DNA of 64,000 bases, taken from Bacteriovorax stolpii (GTDB lineage Bacteria; Bdellovibrionota; UBA2428). A program made the translations under genes and the position numbers. The notes under the pieces are model-generated. The model had not been told where the DNA came from, did not search any database, and saw only the letters and a list, made by a program, of their open reading frames with translations. The DNA lies in NCBI GenBank assembly GCA_945881775.1, contig CAMCVE010000011.1:25408-89407 (forward strand), read 5' to 3'. Shown here one piece after another: positions 57,726-64,000 of the stretch (positions within the stretch are counted from its first letter, which is position 1; the number at the start of each line of letters is the position of its first letter).

Positions 57726-58559
57726 CTATTGAAGCAGCTTCAAGGCCATTTGGTTCGAGGTGTTCGCCTGACCAAGGACCGAGATACCAGCTTGCAACAT
57801 AATGTTGTTTCGAGTCATTTCCGCAGTCTCGACGGCCATGTCGGCGTCGCGAATGCGAGAGTTAGCGGAACTCAAGTTCTCAACGCTCACTCCAAGGTTG
57901 TTGATCGTCGCCTGCAATCGGTTCTGGAGAGCACCGTAGTCCGCTCGGACTGCCGCCACTTTCTGAATCGCTTGGTCGATCTGTTGCAGCGAACTTTGCG
58001 CCTGAACCTTGTCTCTCACATTGAGTTCCGAAAGCCCTAGCGCCGTGACCGTCGCATTGGACTTCGAAGCATTAAAGGTGATGCGGTCAACACCAGGAAT
58101 GTTCCGGATACCAACCTGCAGGTCCATCGCCGGCGTAGTGCCGTTGAGGAGTTTGGTGTTGTTGAATTCCGTCGCCTGCGAAACGCGCTCGATTTCGTTC
58201 AGAAGACTTTGATACTCGACGTCGAGGAAGCCGCGCTCTGCGGTCCCGATGGTGTCGGAAGCCGCCTGAATGCCGAGCTCACGAAGTCGAGAAAGGATGT
58301 TGGATGTTTCGTTCAAACCACCTTCCGCTACTTGCACGAGCGAGATTCCGTCTTCGGAGTTTCTCATCGCCATGTTGTAACCGCGGATTTGTGCTTTGAG
58401 GTTTTCGCTGATGGCCAGGCCGGCGGCATCATCGCCCGCTCTATTGATTCGGCTACCCGAACTCAACCTTTCCATCGCCTTACGCATATCGAGGTTCGTC
58501 CCGCGTAAGTTGCGTTGGGCGTTCACGGACGCCACGTTGGTGTTAATTCGTAATCCCAT
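57726..58559 (-). CDS. fliC: Flagellin
   Basis: A 277-residue flagellin made only of the conserved N- and C-terminal coiled-coil (D0/D1) halves: MGLRINTNVASVNAQRNL, ERLSSGSRINRAGDDAAGLA, and the C-terminal ENLSSANSRIRDADMAVE ending MALKLLQ. The variable surface domain is absent, as in the small flagellins of Bdellovibrio-type sheathed flagella. AGGAGG precedes the ATG. Secreted through the flagellar export apparatus, whose other genes are elsewhere. Expected to depend on sigma-28, but I can point to only a poor promoter match. Confidence 0.97.
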   Translation of the reverse strand: MGLRINTNVASVNAQRNLRGTNLDMRKAMERLSSGSRINRAGDDAAGLAISENLKAQIRGYNMAMRNSEDGISLVQVAEGGLNETSNILSRLRELGIQAASDTIGTAERGFLDVEYQSLLNEIERVSQATEFNNTKLLNGTTPAMDLQVGIRNIPGVDRITFNASKSNATVTALGLSELNVRDKVQAQSSLQQIDQAIQKVAAVRADYGALQNRLQATINNLGVSVENLSSANSRIRDADMAVETAEMTRNNIMLQAGISVLGQANTSNQMALKLLQ

Positions 58560-58668
58560 ATCTCGGTCCTCCTAACCTTCTTTGAACTGAACATCATGTC
58601 CGGTCCATTTTCAGAGCACATCTTGCGCTCTTCATACGATTCGGAGCACGACCGCGAAAGCTTGAGAG

Positions 58669-58693
58669 TTTTCTTAAGATCAGGTTAAGAAAA
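58669..58693. promoter_or_regulatory. 9-bp inverted repeat between fliC and the Eis-like gene
   Basis: TTTTCTTAA, seven-base spacer, TTAAGAAAA: a perfect inverted repeat about 110 bp upstream of fliC and 60 bp upstream of the divergent acetyltransferase gene. The symmetry and location suggest an operator shared by both promoters. It could also be a short terminator-like hairpin. Confidence 0.4.
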
Positions 58694-58752
58694 GCCGAGA
58701 CGCACCGCGGTACGTTGGGATTTTGGCAGCCCACCACGATAGGATGAAAGTC

Positions 58753-59898
58753 ATGGAACTTTTTGATCTTGCTCAGAAACCCCAGCTTAGACAGAGTGTG
58801 CTGGCTCTGATGCAAGCCGAGTTTCCGCAAGGCGAGAAGCAGTCGAGTCCCCTTCCCTTCGACGAAGAATTTGGGGCCCTTCTTAAGGACAATGAGCCTG
58901 AGCGCATCCTTTTTTGTCTCGATGAGGGCGGCGCCCCGGTGGCCGCTCTCGCTTGGAAACCTTTCGCCCTCAAGCAGGGTCTCAAAATCGCGGCGCTTGG
59001 CCTGGTCGTCACACGAAGCGACCACAGAAAACGCGGCCTGAGTCGCAAGCTCGTGCTCGAAGCCGAAACGAGAGCTGTCGCGCAGGGCGCTGCACTGATG
59101 TGCCTCTGGAGCGATTTGCTCGAGTTCTACACCAAACTTGGATACGTGCTCGCGTCGTCCGAGATCTCCTGGGATCTGAGCGAGTTCGACGACGTCGAAG
59201 AACTCGCGATCTCTGAGAATCTCCCCGCCGATGCCATTCGGGCTCTCTCATTGAGCGACGTCCCGCAGCTGCTCGAGGTTTATGCGGCAGAACCGCTTGG
59301 CCCCCAGCGCGTGGCGCAGGTGTTTGAGAGACATCTGGCTCAATCGGACTCTCTTGCCCTGGCACACGTGCACGAAGGCAGGCTCCTCGCCTACGCTCTT
59401 GCAGGCAAGGGGCGTGATCTTCGCAACGTCGTGCACGAACTGGTGGGTGAGCCCGCCTCCTTTCCCGCACTCCTCACCGCAGCCAGGACCGCGCTTTTGA
59501 GTCGCACGGATAGCGCGCAAATGCCCGTGCGCCTGCAGTTCCCCTACTCTCATCCCGTGCAGCCCGATCTCGAGGCGCTTTTTGCCTCGGGGGAACAAGG
59601 CGCCGTTTGCTTTGCGAAGATCCTTCACATCGAAAATTTTATTGAGGCCCTGAACCTCGAGCTGGTCGTCCAAGATTTTTCGGAGCTTCGTATTCGCTAC
59701 CTTCGCGATATCAATGCGTGGGCGCTATCCGACAAGACTCAAGACATTTTCCTGAGTCCCGACCCCGCCCATTTGCTTCAGATTTTTTGTCAGCCCTGGG
59801 AACTCTCCGAGCTTGAGGGACTGCCGGGTCGCACCCTGAAGCGCCTCGAGGGATGGCGACCCTATCCCCTTTATTTCTGGGGCTCGGACGGCGTCTAA
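58753..59898 (+). CDS. Eis-like GNAT acetyltransferase
   Basis: A 381-residue protein. The N-terminal half contains a GNAT acetyl-CoA site, LVVTRSDHRKRGLSRKLV (RxxGxS in place of RxxGxG/A), then LWSDLLEFYTKLGY. A second GNAT-like half and a C-terminal sterol-carrier-like segment give the three-part length of Eis acetyltransferases. Substrate unknown. AGGA at 58741-58744 supports the ATG at 58753 over two earlier in-frame codons. The transporter gene follows after 4 bp. Confidence 0.7.
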   Translation: MELFDLAQKPQLRQSVLALMQAEFPQGEKQSSPLPFDEEFGALLKDNEPERILFCLDEGGAPVAALAWKPFALKQGLKIAALGLVVTRSDHRKRGLSRKLVLEAETRAVAQGAALMCLWSDLLEFYTKLGYVLASSEISWDLSEFDDVEELAISENLPADAIRALSLSDVPQLLEVYAAEPLGPQRVAQVFERHLAQSDSLALAHVHEGRLLAYALAGKGRDLRNVVHELVGEPASFPALLTAARTALLSRTDSAQMPVRLQFPYSHPVQPDLEALFASGEQGAVCFAKILHIENFIEALNLELVVQDFSELRIRYLRDINAWALSDKTQDIFLSPDPAHLLQIFCQPWELSELEGLPGRTLKRLEGWRPYPLYFWGSDGV

Positions 59899-59902
59899 AA
59901 GA

Positions 59903-60811
59903 ATGTCGGTTTTTTCACCGCGATTTGTCGCGATCACTCAGGTGCTTGTTTCGGGAATCGCGTTTGGCACCCTCGGTGTTTTTGGCAAGCTCGCATTTAC
60001 GGCGGGTCTCAGTCCCGGGGAATTCCTGGCCCTCCGCTTTTTGATCTCGTCATTCGTGCTCCTCGTGTTTGTTGTACTCACACGACCAAAAGATTTTCGA
60101 CGAATCGACAGCCGTGCGCTCGCCGTTTGTGCGGCTCTCGGAGTTCTCGGCTACGCCGTATTTGCGAGTTTCTATTTCGAGGCTCTCACGCGTATTTCCG
60201 CTTCGCTCACGGTGCTGCTGCTCTACACCTACCCCATTCTCGTCTCGCTCGGATCTCGAATATTTTTTGGGGAACGACTCACATGGCACACACGCTTAGG
60301 CCTGGGGCTTGCGAGTTTAGGGCTGATATTTCTCGTGAGTGGAGATCTCTCGCTGCGAGCCGAGCTCGGTGGTCTCGCCTTTGGACTCGCTTCGGCACTT
60401 GTCTACAGTCTTTATATTTTGGGATCGAGTCACTTTTTGCGAGGCAAACCCACCCTCGCTTCATGCGCCCTCATTCAGTGCGCGGCTGGTGTCACCCTTT
60501 TCTTCCTGCATCTCGCGCCCGGCACCCGCATCCCCCAACTTCTGACAATCGCTTGGCCGGTTGTGCTCGCAACCGCTCTCATCGCAACAGCACTTGCCAT
60601 GAGTCTTTTTCTAATCGGACTTCAGAAACTCCGGGCCACCGAAGTCTCGCTGCTGAGCACGATGGAACCCATCTCAGCGGTACTGCTCGCGGGAATCTTT
60701 CTTGGGGAACGTTTGGAACTGCTGCAGATCCTCGGTGGACTCTTAGTGCTGGCGGCACTGGCGATAGGGTCGCTTGGCCCTAAGGGCGGAAGCCGCCCTC
60801 AACACCTTTAG
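59903..60811 (+). CDS. EamA/DMT-family transporter
   Basis: A 302-residue membrane protein with ten helices in two EamA repeats; each has the typical helix pattern and the second ends SLLSTMEPISAVLLAGIFLGERL. Related proteins export amino acids, purines or nucleotide sugars, but the substrate cannot be told. It is cotranscribed with the Eis-like gene. Its last 32 bp overlap the convergent folE2 gene. Confidence 0.92.
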   Translation: MSVFSPRFVAITQVLVSGIAFGTLGVFGKLAFTAGLSPGEFLALRFLISSFVLLVFVVLTRPKDFRRIDSRALAVCAALGVLGYAVFASFYFEALTRISASLTVLLLYTYPILVSLGSRIFFGERLTWHTRLGLGLASLGLIFLVSGDLSLRAELGGLAFGLASALVYSLYILGSSHFLRGKPTLASCALIQCAAGVTLFFLHLAPGTRIPQLLTIAWPVVLATALIATALAMSLFLIGLQKLRATEVSLLSTMEPISAVLLAGIFLGERLELLQILGGLLVLAALAIGSLGPKGGSRPQHL

Positions 60812-61754
60812 TGACAATTGAAACGGCATCATGGGGATGCAGGCTCTCCACATGCCGAGCTTCGATGCGGTAGTCGACGATCTTTTTCTGAGACTCAAGC
60901 CAATATTTGAGTTGGCGCGCGGCGTCTTCGCAGAACATCGGATTTTGTCCATTGAGACGCGCAAATTCTTGTTCGTCTTCGCGTTTCACAGCAGCCTGCA
61001 CGGCAGTTTTGAGAACGCCTTCAACCGCATCGATCAACTCGACAGGAGAAATGGCTTCGGCCGCGCGATCGACGACCACTCTGACGTCGGCATAGCTACG
61101 CTGGCTGTGAGGAGTCGCGACGATCGAAGTGTCCTTGACGATCCAGGCCTGCATCTCCTCAAAGCTTAGTGTCTGACGAGAAGAAAAATCTGCTTCAAAC
61201 TTTTCTTGGATCAGCTGACGCGCGAGCGCTGCTGAACACGGACAAGTGCTCGAGTAAGCCACCACAACACCCGTCTCGAGGCGCATGGCGCCCTTCGTGA
61301 GCGAACCGCGGAAAGTCACGGGATAGCTGCGCCAACCCCCGTTGTCGCTCAGCAGTGCCTTGCGACGAACAAGGTAATCAAAACTCAGAGTGAGCGACGC
61401 GGAGTCGCTGATGAGGGCGTGTGTTCTTACGAAATCGGAGAGGACCTCTTCGAGGAGTTGGGACGTGAGGAAATCCTTCTCGAGGCGCTGTTGCAGCGTG
61501 AGGAAAAGCCGCGACATGTGAATCCCCTTCGCCTTGGGGTCGATCAGATTGACATAGGCGTCGGCCTTTGCGGGCAAGATGATAGGGTCGCCATCGGCAT
61601 TGCGAATGCGAACCGGCACTTCGATCAACGACATCCCGACTCGGTCAAGAGTTCCCTGATGAGCAGCCCGAGTCTCGTGGGCGACATCGGGGAGCTCATG
61701 AGTCTTAACAGGGTGAGTTTTTAGCGGGACGGCTTTGAGGTTTCCTGTGCTCAT
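60780..61754 (-). CDS. folE2: GTP cyclohydrolase FolE2 (type IB)
   Basis: A 324-residue FolE2 enzyme making dihydroneopterin triphosphate from GTP, the first folate step. DRVGMSLIEVPV, the metal-binding STCPCSAALAR, HSQRSYADV and RIEARHVESLHPHDA are family hallmarks. FolE2 works with metals other than zinc and in many bacteria replaces FolE1 during zinc shortage. Whether this organism also has FolE1 is not visible. A palindrome lies about 40 bp upstream of the start. Confidence 0.96.
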   Translation of the reverse strand: MSTGNLKAVPLKTHPVKTHELPDVAHETRAAHQGTLDRVGMSLIEVPVRIRNADGDPIILPAKADAYVNLIDPKAKGIHMSRLFLTLQQRLEKDFLTSQLLEEVLSDFVRTHALISDSASLTLSFDYLVRRKALLSDNGGWRSYPVTFRGSLTKGAMRLETGVVVAYSSTCPCSAALARQLIQEKFEADFSSRQTLSFEEMQAWIVKDTSIVATPHSQRSYADVRVVVDRAAEAISPVELIDAVEGVLKTAVQAAVKREDEQEFARLNGQNPMFCEDAARQLKYWLESQKKIVDYRIEARHVESLHPHDAVSIVTKGVEGGFRP

Positions 61755-61768
61755 TGGGGTAGCCTAGT

Positions 61769-61799
61769 GCAAATGACGCGCGTGGCGCAAATGACATTT
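61769..61799 (-). promoter_or_regulatory. Direct repeats and palindrome upstream of folE2
   Basis: GCAAATGAC occurs at 61769-61777 and again at 61787-61795; the second copy is part of the perfect palindrome AAATG-A-CATTT (61789-61799). The site is 15-45 bp upstream of the folE2 ATG, where a repressor would block transcription. A Fur/Zur-type regulator is plausible because folE2 is often zinc-controlled, but the motif is not a known Zur box. Confidence 0.35.
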
Positions 61800-61942
61800 A
61801 CGTGAGGGTCGAGGATGCACCTAAACGCCTTATTTTAGAGAAGCTAGAGCGCGTCTTTTGAGACTTTCGTGGCGCCCTTCCAGGAGCTGTTTGAGACTCG
61901 GTTGGGCAAAGGCCTACAAAATATAGAGAGATCCCAACTGTA

Positions 61943-62231
61943 TCATTCAGGCTGCGTCCGAATTCGGTGCCCCAGAAGACTTCTCCTAACTCGGTCGAGA
62001 GCAACTGGAACTCCCACTTGTTGTGCCTCCGCCTCGTAGCGAAGGGGCGGAGAGCCTCTCTGAGATCTTCTAAAAATTGGACTTCAACTCGAAGTGCGGC
62101 AAGATCCATCGCCCGGGTCGGAAAAATTTTAGAACAACTTCTCCAAAACCAAAGACTCGGTTTTCGGCACTTTCATATGCAACGCCTTGGGCGCGCGCGA
62201 AGTGATCGATCCAAAACTCTCGCACGCTCAT
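61943..62231 (-). pseudogene. Frameshifted remnant of an SrkA/YihE-like kinase
   Basis: Three minus-strand frames read consecutively give the N-lobe of a stress response kinase A-type (APH-fold) protein: frame one from the ATG at 62231 has ESAENRVFGFG and VVLKFFRPGRW (E. coli SrkA: NSYENRVYQF, VVKFYRPERW); the next frame has ALRVEVQFLEDL (QILEEHQFALQL); a third has QVGVPVALDRVRRSLLGHRI (EVPVAAPV...QTLLNHQGF). Frame one stops at 62070. The catalytic C-lobe is absent. Two shifts plus truncation make decay likelier than sequencing error. Confidence 0.7.
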
Positions 62232-62248
62232 GGAGACATTATTATAGG

Positions 62249-62300
62249 AGTGTTGGCAGCCGCTCGAAAAAATCGAGCGAAGATTTGTGCTGCCAACACT
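62249..62300. repeat. Compound inverted repeat upstream of the kinase remnant
   Basis: Outer arms AGTGTTGGCAGC (62249-62260) and GCTGCCAACACT (62289-62300) are perfectly complementary; nested inside are CGCTCGA/TCGAGCG (62261-62279) with an AAAAA loop. Read leftward it is followed at once by TATAAT (62246-62241), a perfect -10 box ten bases from the remnant kinase ATG. It may be a terminator for the opposite gene, an operator, or a relic of a small mobile element. Confidence 0.55.
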
Positions 62301-62319
62301 TCTAATTGAGCTTTGAGAT

Positions 62320-62718
62320 CTATGCGGTCCGGTAGAAAGGCTGGCTTGGCGAGCGGCCCCAAGCTTTTTTCATGTGCGAATACTTACGCAAGTCCGTGGT
62401 CACAGCTTTCTTGAAGTGGCTCTTGTACTGAACAAAGAGCTTATCGAGGAAGGAGTAGTAGGTTGCGTAGAGGTGGTTGCCGATAAACTTCTTGAAGAAG
62501 CTCACGGGGAACTTAGGACCGAAGGTATAGCGCATCGAGAACTTGGTGATCTCGGTGTTCATGGTGCGGTACCAATGAGTCGCTTCTTTTTTGTGGATAA
62601 AATTGCCCACAAAAAGAGGCTTGCCTTGGAAGTGAAAACCGACTTCCCAGCCTTCGCCCTCAGCGGTGCAGTAGCTCCAACAATTGAGACTCTTGGGACC
62701 AAAGTGTTTTTTTGTCAT
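62320..62718 (-). CDS. Conserved-looking small protein of unknown function
   Basis: A 132-residue soluble protein rich in aromatic and Lys residues, with no signal peptide or membrane segment. The opening part GWEVGFHFQGKPLFVGNFIHKKEA reads like a folded beta domain, and the rest is helical and basic (net positive), so nucleic-acid or phosphate binding is possible but unproven. AGGAGG stands 13 bases from the ATG, a little far. The 215 bp upstream (62719-62933) hold nothing I recognise. Confidence 0.65.
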   Translation of the reverse strand: MTKKHFGPKSLNCWSYCTAEGEGWEVGFHFQGKPLFVGNFIHKKEATHWYRTMNTEITKFSMRYTFGPKFPVSFFKKFIGNHLYATYYSFLDKLFVQYKSHFKKAVTTDLRKYSHMKKAWGRSPSQPFYRTA

Positions 62719-62933
62719 GATATAAGTGAGTTCCTCCTAGAAAGGTCGCTCGGGACAGGTGTCCTTGCGCCGGAACTCGTTTCGGTGGAGGGCGCAGCAA
62801 ACCTTAGTTCGAATGCTGGGAACTCAGGGAAGACTTCACGCTTCGCGTTGGGGTGTCCGCTTCGACGGGTGCCCTATGCAACGGATCTTTAGAAGAACGT
62901 TGGGCCCAACTCGAGCGTGCCCTGGGAGGCAGC

Positions 62934-64000
62934 CTAAGGGCGGCCGCCTTCAGCCAGACACTGATTGCGCAGATCTGCCATCGCTTTGTTCGTGTTGAGG
63001 ACCACAGGGTTGTAGGAATCAACAGGCTCCACCTCGGGGCACTTGAGCCCCTTCCAGGATTTTCTGGAGGATCTTGATGAAGAAACAGAAACTCTGCGGG
63101 TGTCGTTTGTTGGGGTTACAGTTTGGACCGGCGTCACCTGGGGCGATGCCTCGACGAGCTTTGCTTCCTCAGTCGCTTGGGTCGCTGGCTTTTCGGTAGA
63201 AGTGCTCGCCGTGGTTTTTGCGGCGCTCGACTCACTCGAGCTCGTCTTCGCTGATGCGCTTTCACCAGAGCTTGATCCTGTGGCACTCCCGCTTGTGGAG
63301 CTCTTAGTGCCCGACGAGCTGCGACTCGACGACTTTTTAGCAGCGGACTTGCCGACGAGATAGCCACCGACACCACCCACGGCTAAGGCCCCCACAGGGA
63401 GCACCCAGCCCGGCATGGAGCTCTTCTTTTGGAATGAGGGTGTGGGGCTTGGTGCGGCTGCTGTAGTGGGTGCTGCTGCTGCTCTTGGTGCGGGCGCGCC
63501 GCCACCCGAGCTGCCGCCGCCGCCCGAGCCTCCCGAAGCTCCACCGCTGCCTGAGGCACCCGTAGGGGCTGCTGCAACGACGGGTTCAACAACTGCAGGC
63601 TTCGCGCCCGTCATCGTTCCAGCTGTGCTACCAACATTCGCGTGCCCGGCCCTGACTGAGGCCGCGTCACCGTTCATAGCAGAGGCGTATTCCAGAATTG
63701 GAGCCGTCTCATTATAGGCAGCCCCCAACTCTCCTTGGTGCTGACCCTGGTCACCAACAATCGAACCAGCCGTGAGACCTCGAACTTGGCTGTAATCATT
63801 TTTCACCAATCCAGCGAAGACAGGTCGTTCCGTTTGACCAATATTCCCGAGCTCTCGTTCTGCCTGGGCCACAACTTGATTGAGTCCATTGATCTGCGTT
63901 TGAACCGCCTGGATTCGCTCACGAGATTCATTGATGGTGGGACGATTTTCATTTTCGTAGACACCGGGCCACACCCAACCCGACGGATCACCCCATGGGT
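62934..64000 (-). CDS. Ser/Ala/Gly-rich membrane protein (3' part)
   Basis: At least 354 residues; the frame is open to the window edge, so the N-terminus is missing. The visible part has a coiled-coil segment (RERIQAVQTQINGLNQVV), a Gly/Ser/Pro/Ala-rich linker, one membrane-spanning segment (WVLPVGALAVGGVGGYLVG) followed by Lys/Ser residues, a long Ser/Thr-rich stretch and a C-terminal region with two Cys (LKCPEVEP and NQCLAEGG). No family recognised. Low complexity suggests an extended envelope-spanning or surface protein. Confidence 0.6.
   Translation of the reverse strand, partial: PWGDPSGWVWPGVYENENRPTINESRERIQAVQTQINGLNQVVAQAERELGNIGQTERPVFAGLVKNDYSQVRGLTAGSIVGDQGQHQGELGAAYNETAPILEYASAMNGDAASVRAGHANVGSTAGTMTGAKPAVVEPVVAAAPTGASGSGGASGGSGGGGSSGGGAPAPRAAAAPTTAAAPSPTPSFQKKSSMPGWVLPVGALAVGGVGGYLVGKSAAKKSSSRSSSGTKSSTSGSATGSSSGESASAKTSSSESSAAKTTASTSTEKPATQATEEAKLVEASPQVTPVQTVTPTNDTRRVSVSSSRSSRKSWKGLKCPEVEPVDSYNPVVLNTNKAMADLRNQCLAEGGRP

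Noticed and set aside
62800..62830. GTTCGAAT resembling a tRNA T-loop
   Set aside because: The flanking five bases cannot form a T-stem and no acceptor or anticodon arm can be drawn.

Overview
The window looks like chromosomal backbone DNA from a Gram-negative, flagellated member of the Bdellovibrionota (Bdellovibrio-like) or a close deltaproteobacterial relative. The lineage is inferred. The support is a short flagellin of 277 residues, many exported proteins with no recognisable family, a glycine-rich surface protein, RNase Y plus YmdB alongside MreB, MurJ and FtsY, dense ATGA-overlapping operons, and fairly GC-rich codon use. I see no insertion sequence, prophage, CRISPR array, rRNA or tRNA gene.

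Layout. 1-5 kb: the end of a helicase-nuclease, an exported protein, a dolichol-phosphate-mannose-type glycosyltransferase downstream of alanine dehydrogenase, and a Nudix hydrolase. 5-9.3 kb: a response regulator fused to a decayed kinase module, then a compact secretin / CpaF-like ATPase / TadB-like island. 9.2-12.5 kb: a lipoprotein, an unusual metallopeptidase-like / SH3 / beta-barrel fusion and a lone receiver protein. 12.5-19.2 kb: a possible small leader ORF, rpsA, then an overlapping operon sppA - HIT - lapA-like - small exported protein - rRNA m5C methyltransferase - degenerate RsbU-like protein. 19.2-29.6 kb: a 719-residue exported protein, mreB, a TPR protein, an MFS transporter, mutS and a glycine-rich protein. 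29.6-40.2 kb: an NtrB/NtrC-type two-component pair, then a long forward block ftsY - zapA - 6S RNA - ygfA - rny - ymdB - tyrS - ABC ATPase - ABC permease. 40.2-48.3 kb: dps, murJ, a D-Ala-D-Ala dipeptidase, a beta-glucosidase opposite a GPH sugar symporter, a truncated papain-like peptidase, and a CYTH protein opposite a phytase-like lipoprotein. 48.3-57.6 kb: exported and TPR proteins, apt, an M23 lipoprotein, surE, RNase R, an ABC1 kinase and a divergent pair of CBS proteins. 57.7-64 kb: flagellin, an Eis-like acetyltransferase, an EamA transporter, folE2, a broken SrkA-like kinase, a small hypothetical protein and the end of a Ser/Ala/Gly-rich membrane protein.

How the genes fit together. 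Much of the window serves core growth and envelope work: wall (MreB, MurJ, DdpX-type dipeptidase, M23), RNA (S1, RNase Y, RNase R, RsmB-type methylase, 6S RNA), protein export (FtsY, SppA) and division (ZapA). Around this sit signalling proteins, several of which have lost canonical active-site motifs. The clearest unannotated element is a 6S RNA between zapA and ygfA, supported by conserved synteny and by a bulged closing stem. I did not find a clearly new defence or mobile system. The most unusual loci are the three-gene secretin/ATPase/TadB island, the metallopeptidase-barrel fusion, and the decayed SrkA-like kinase.
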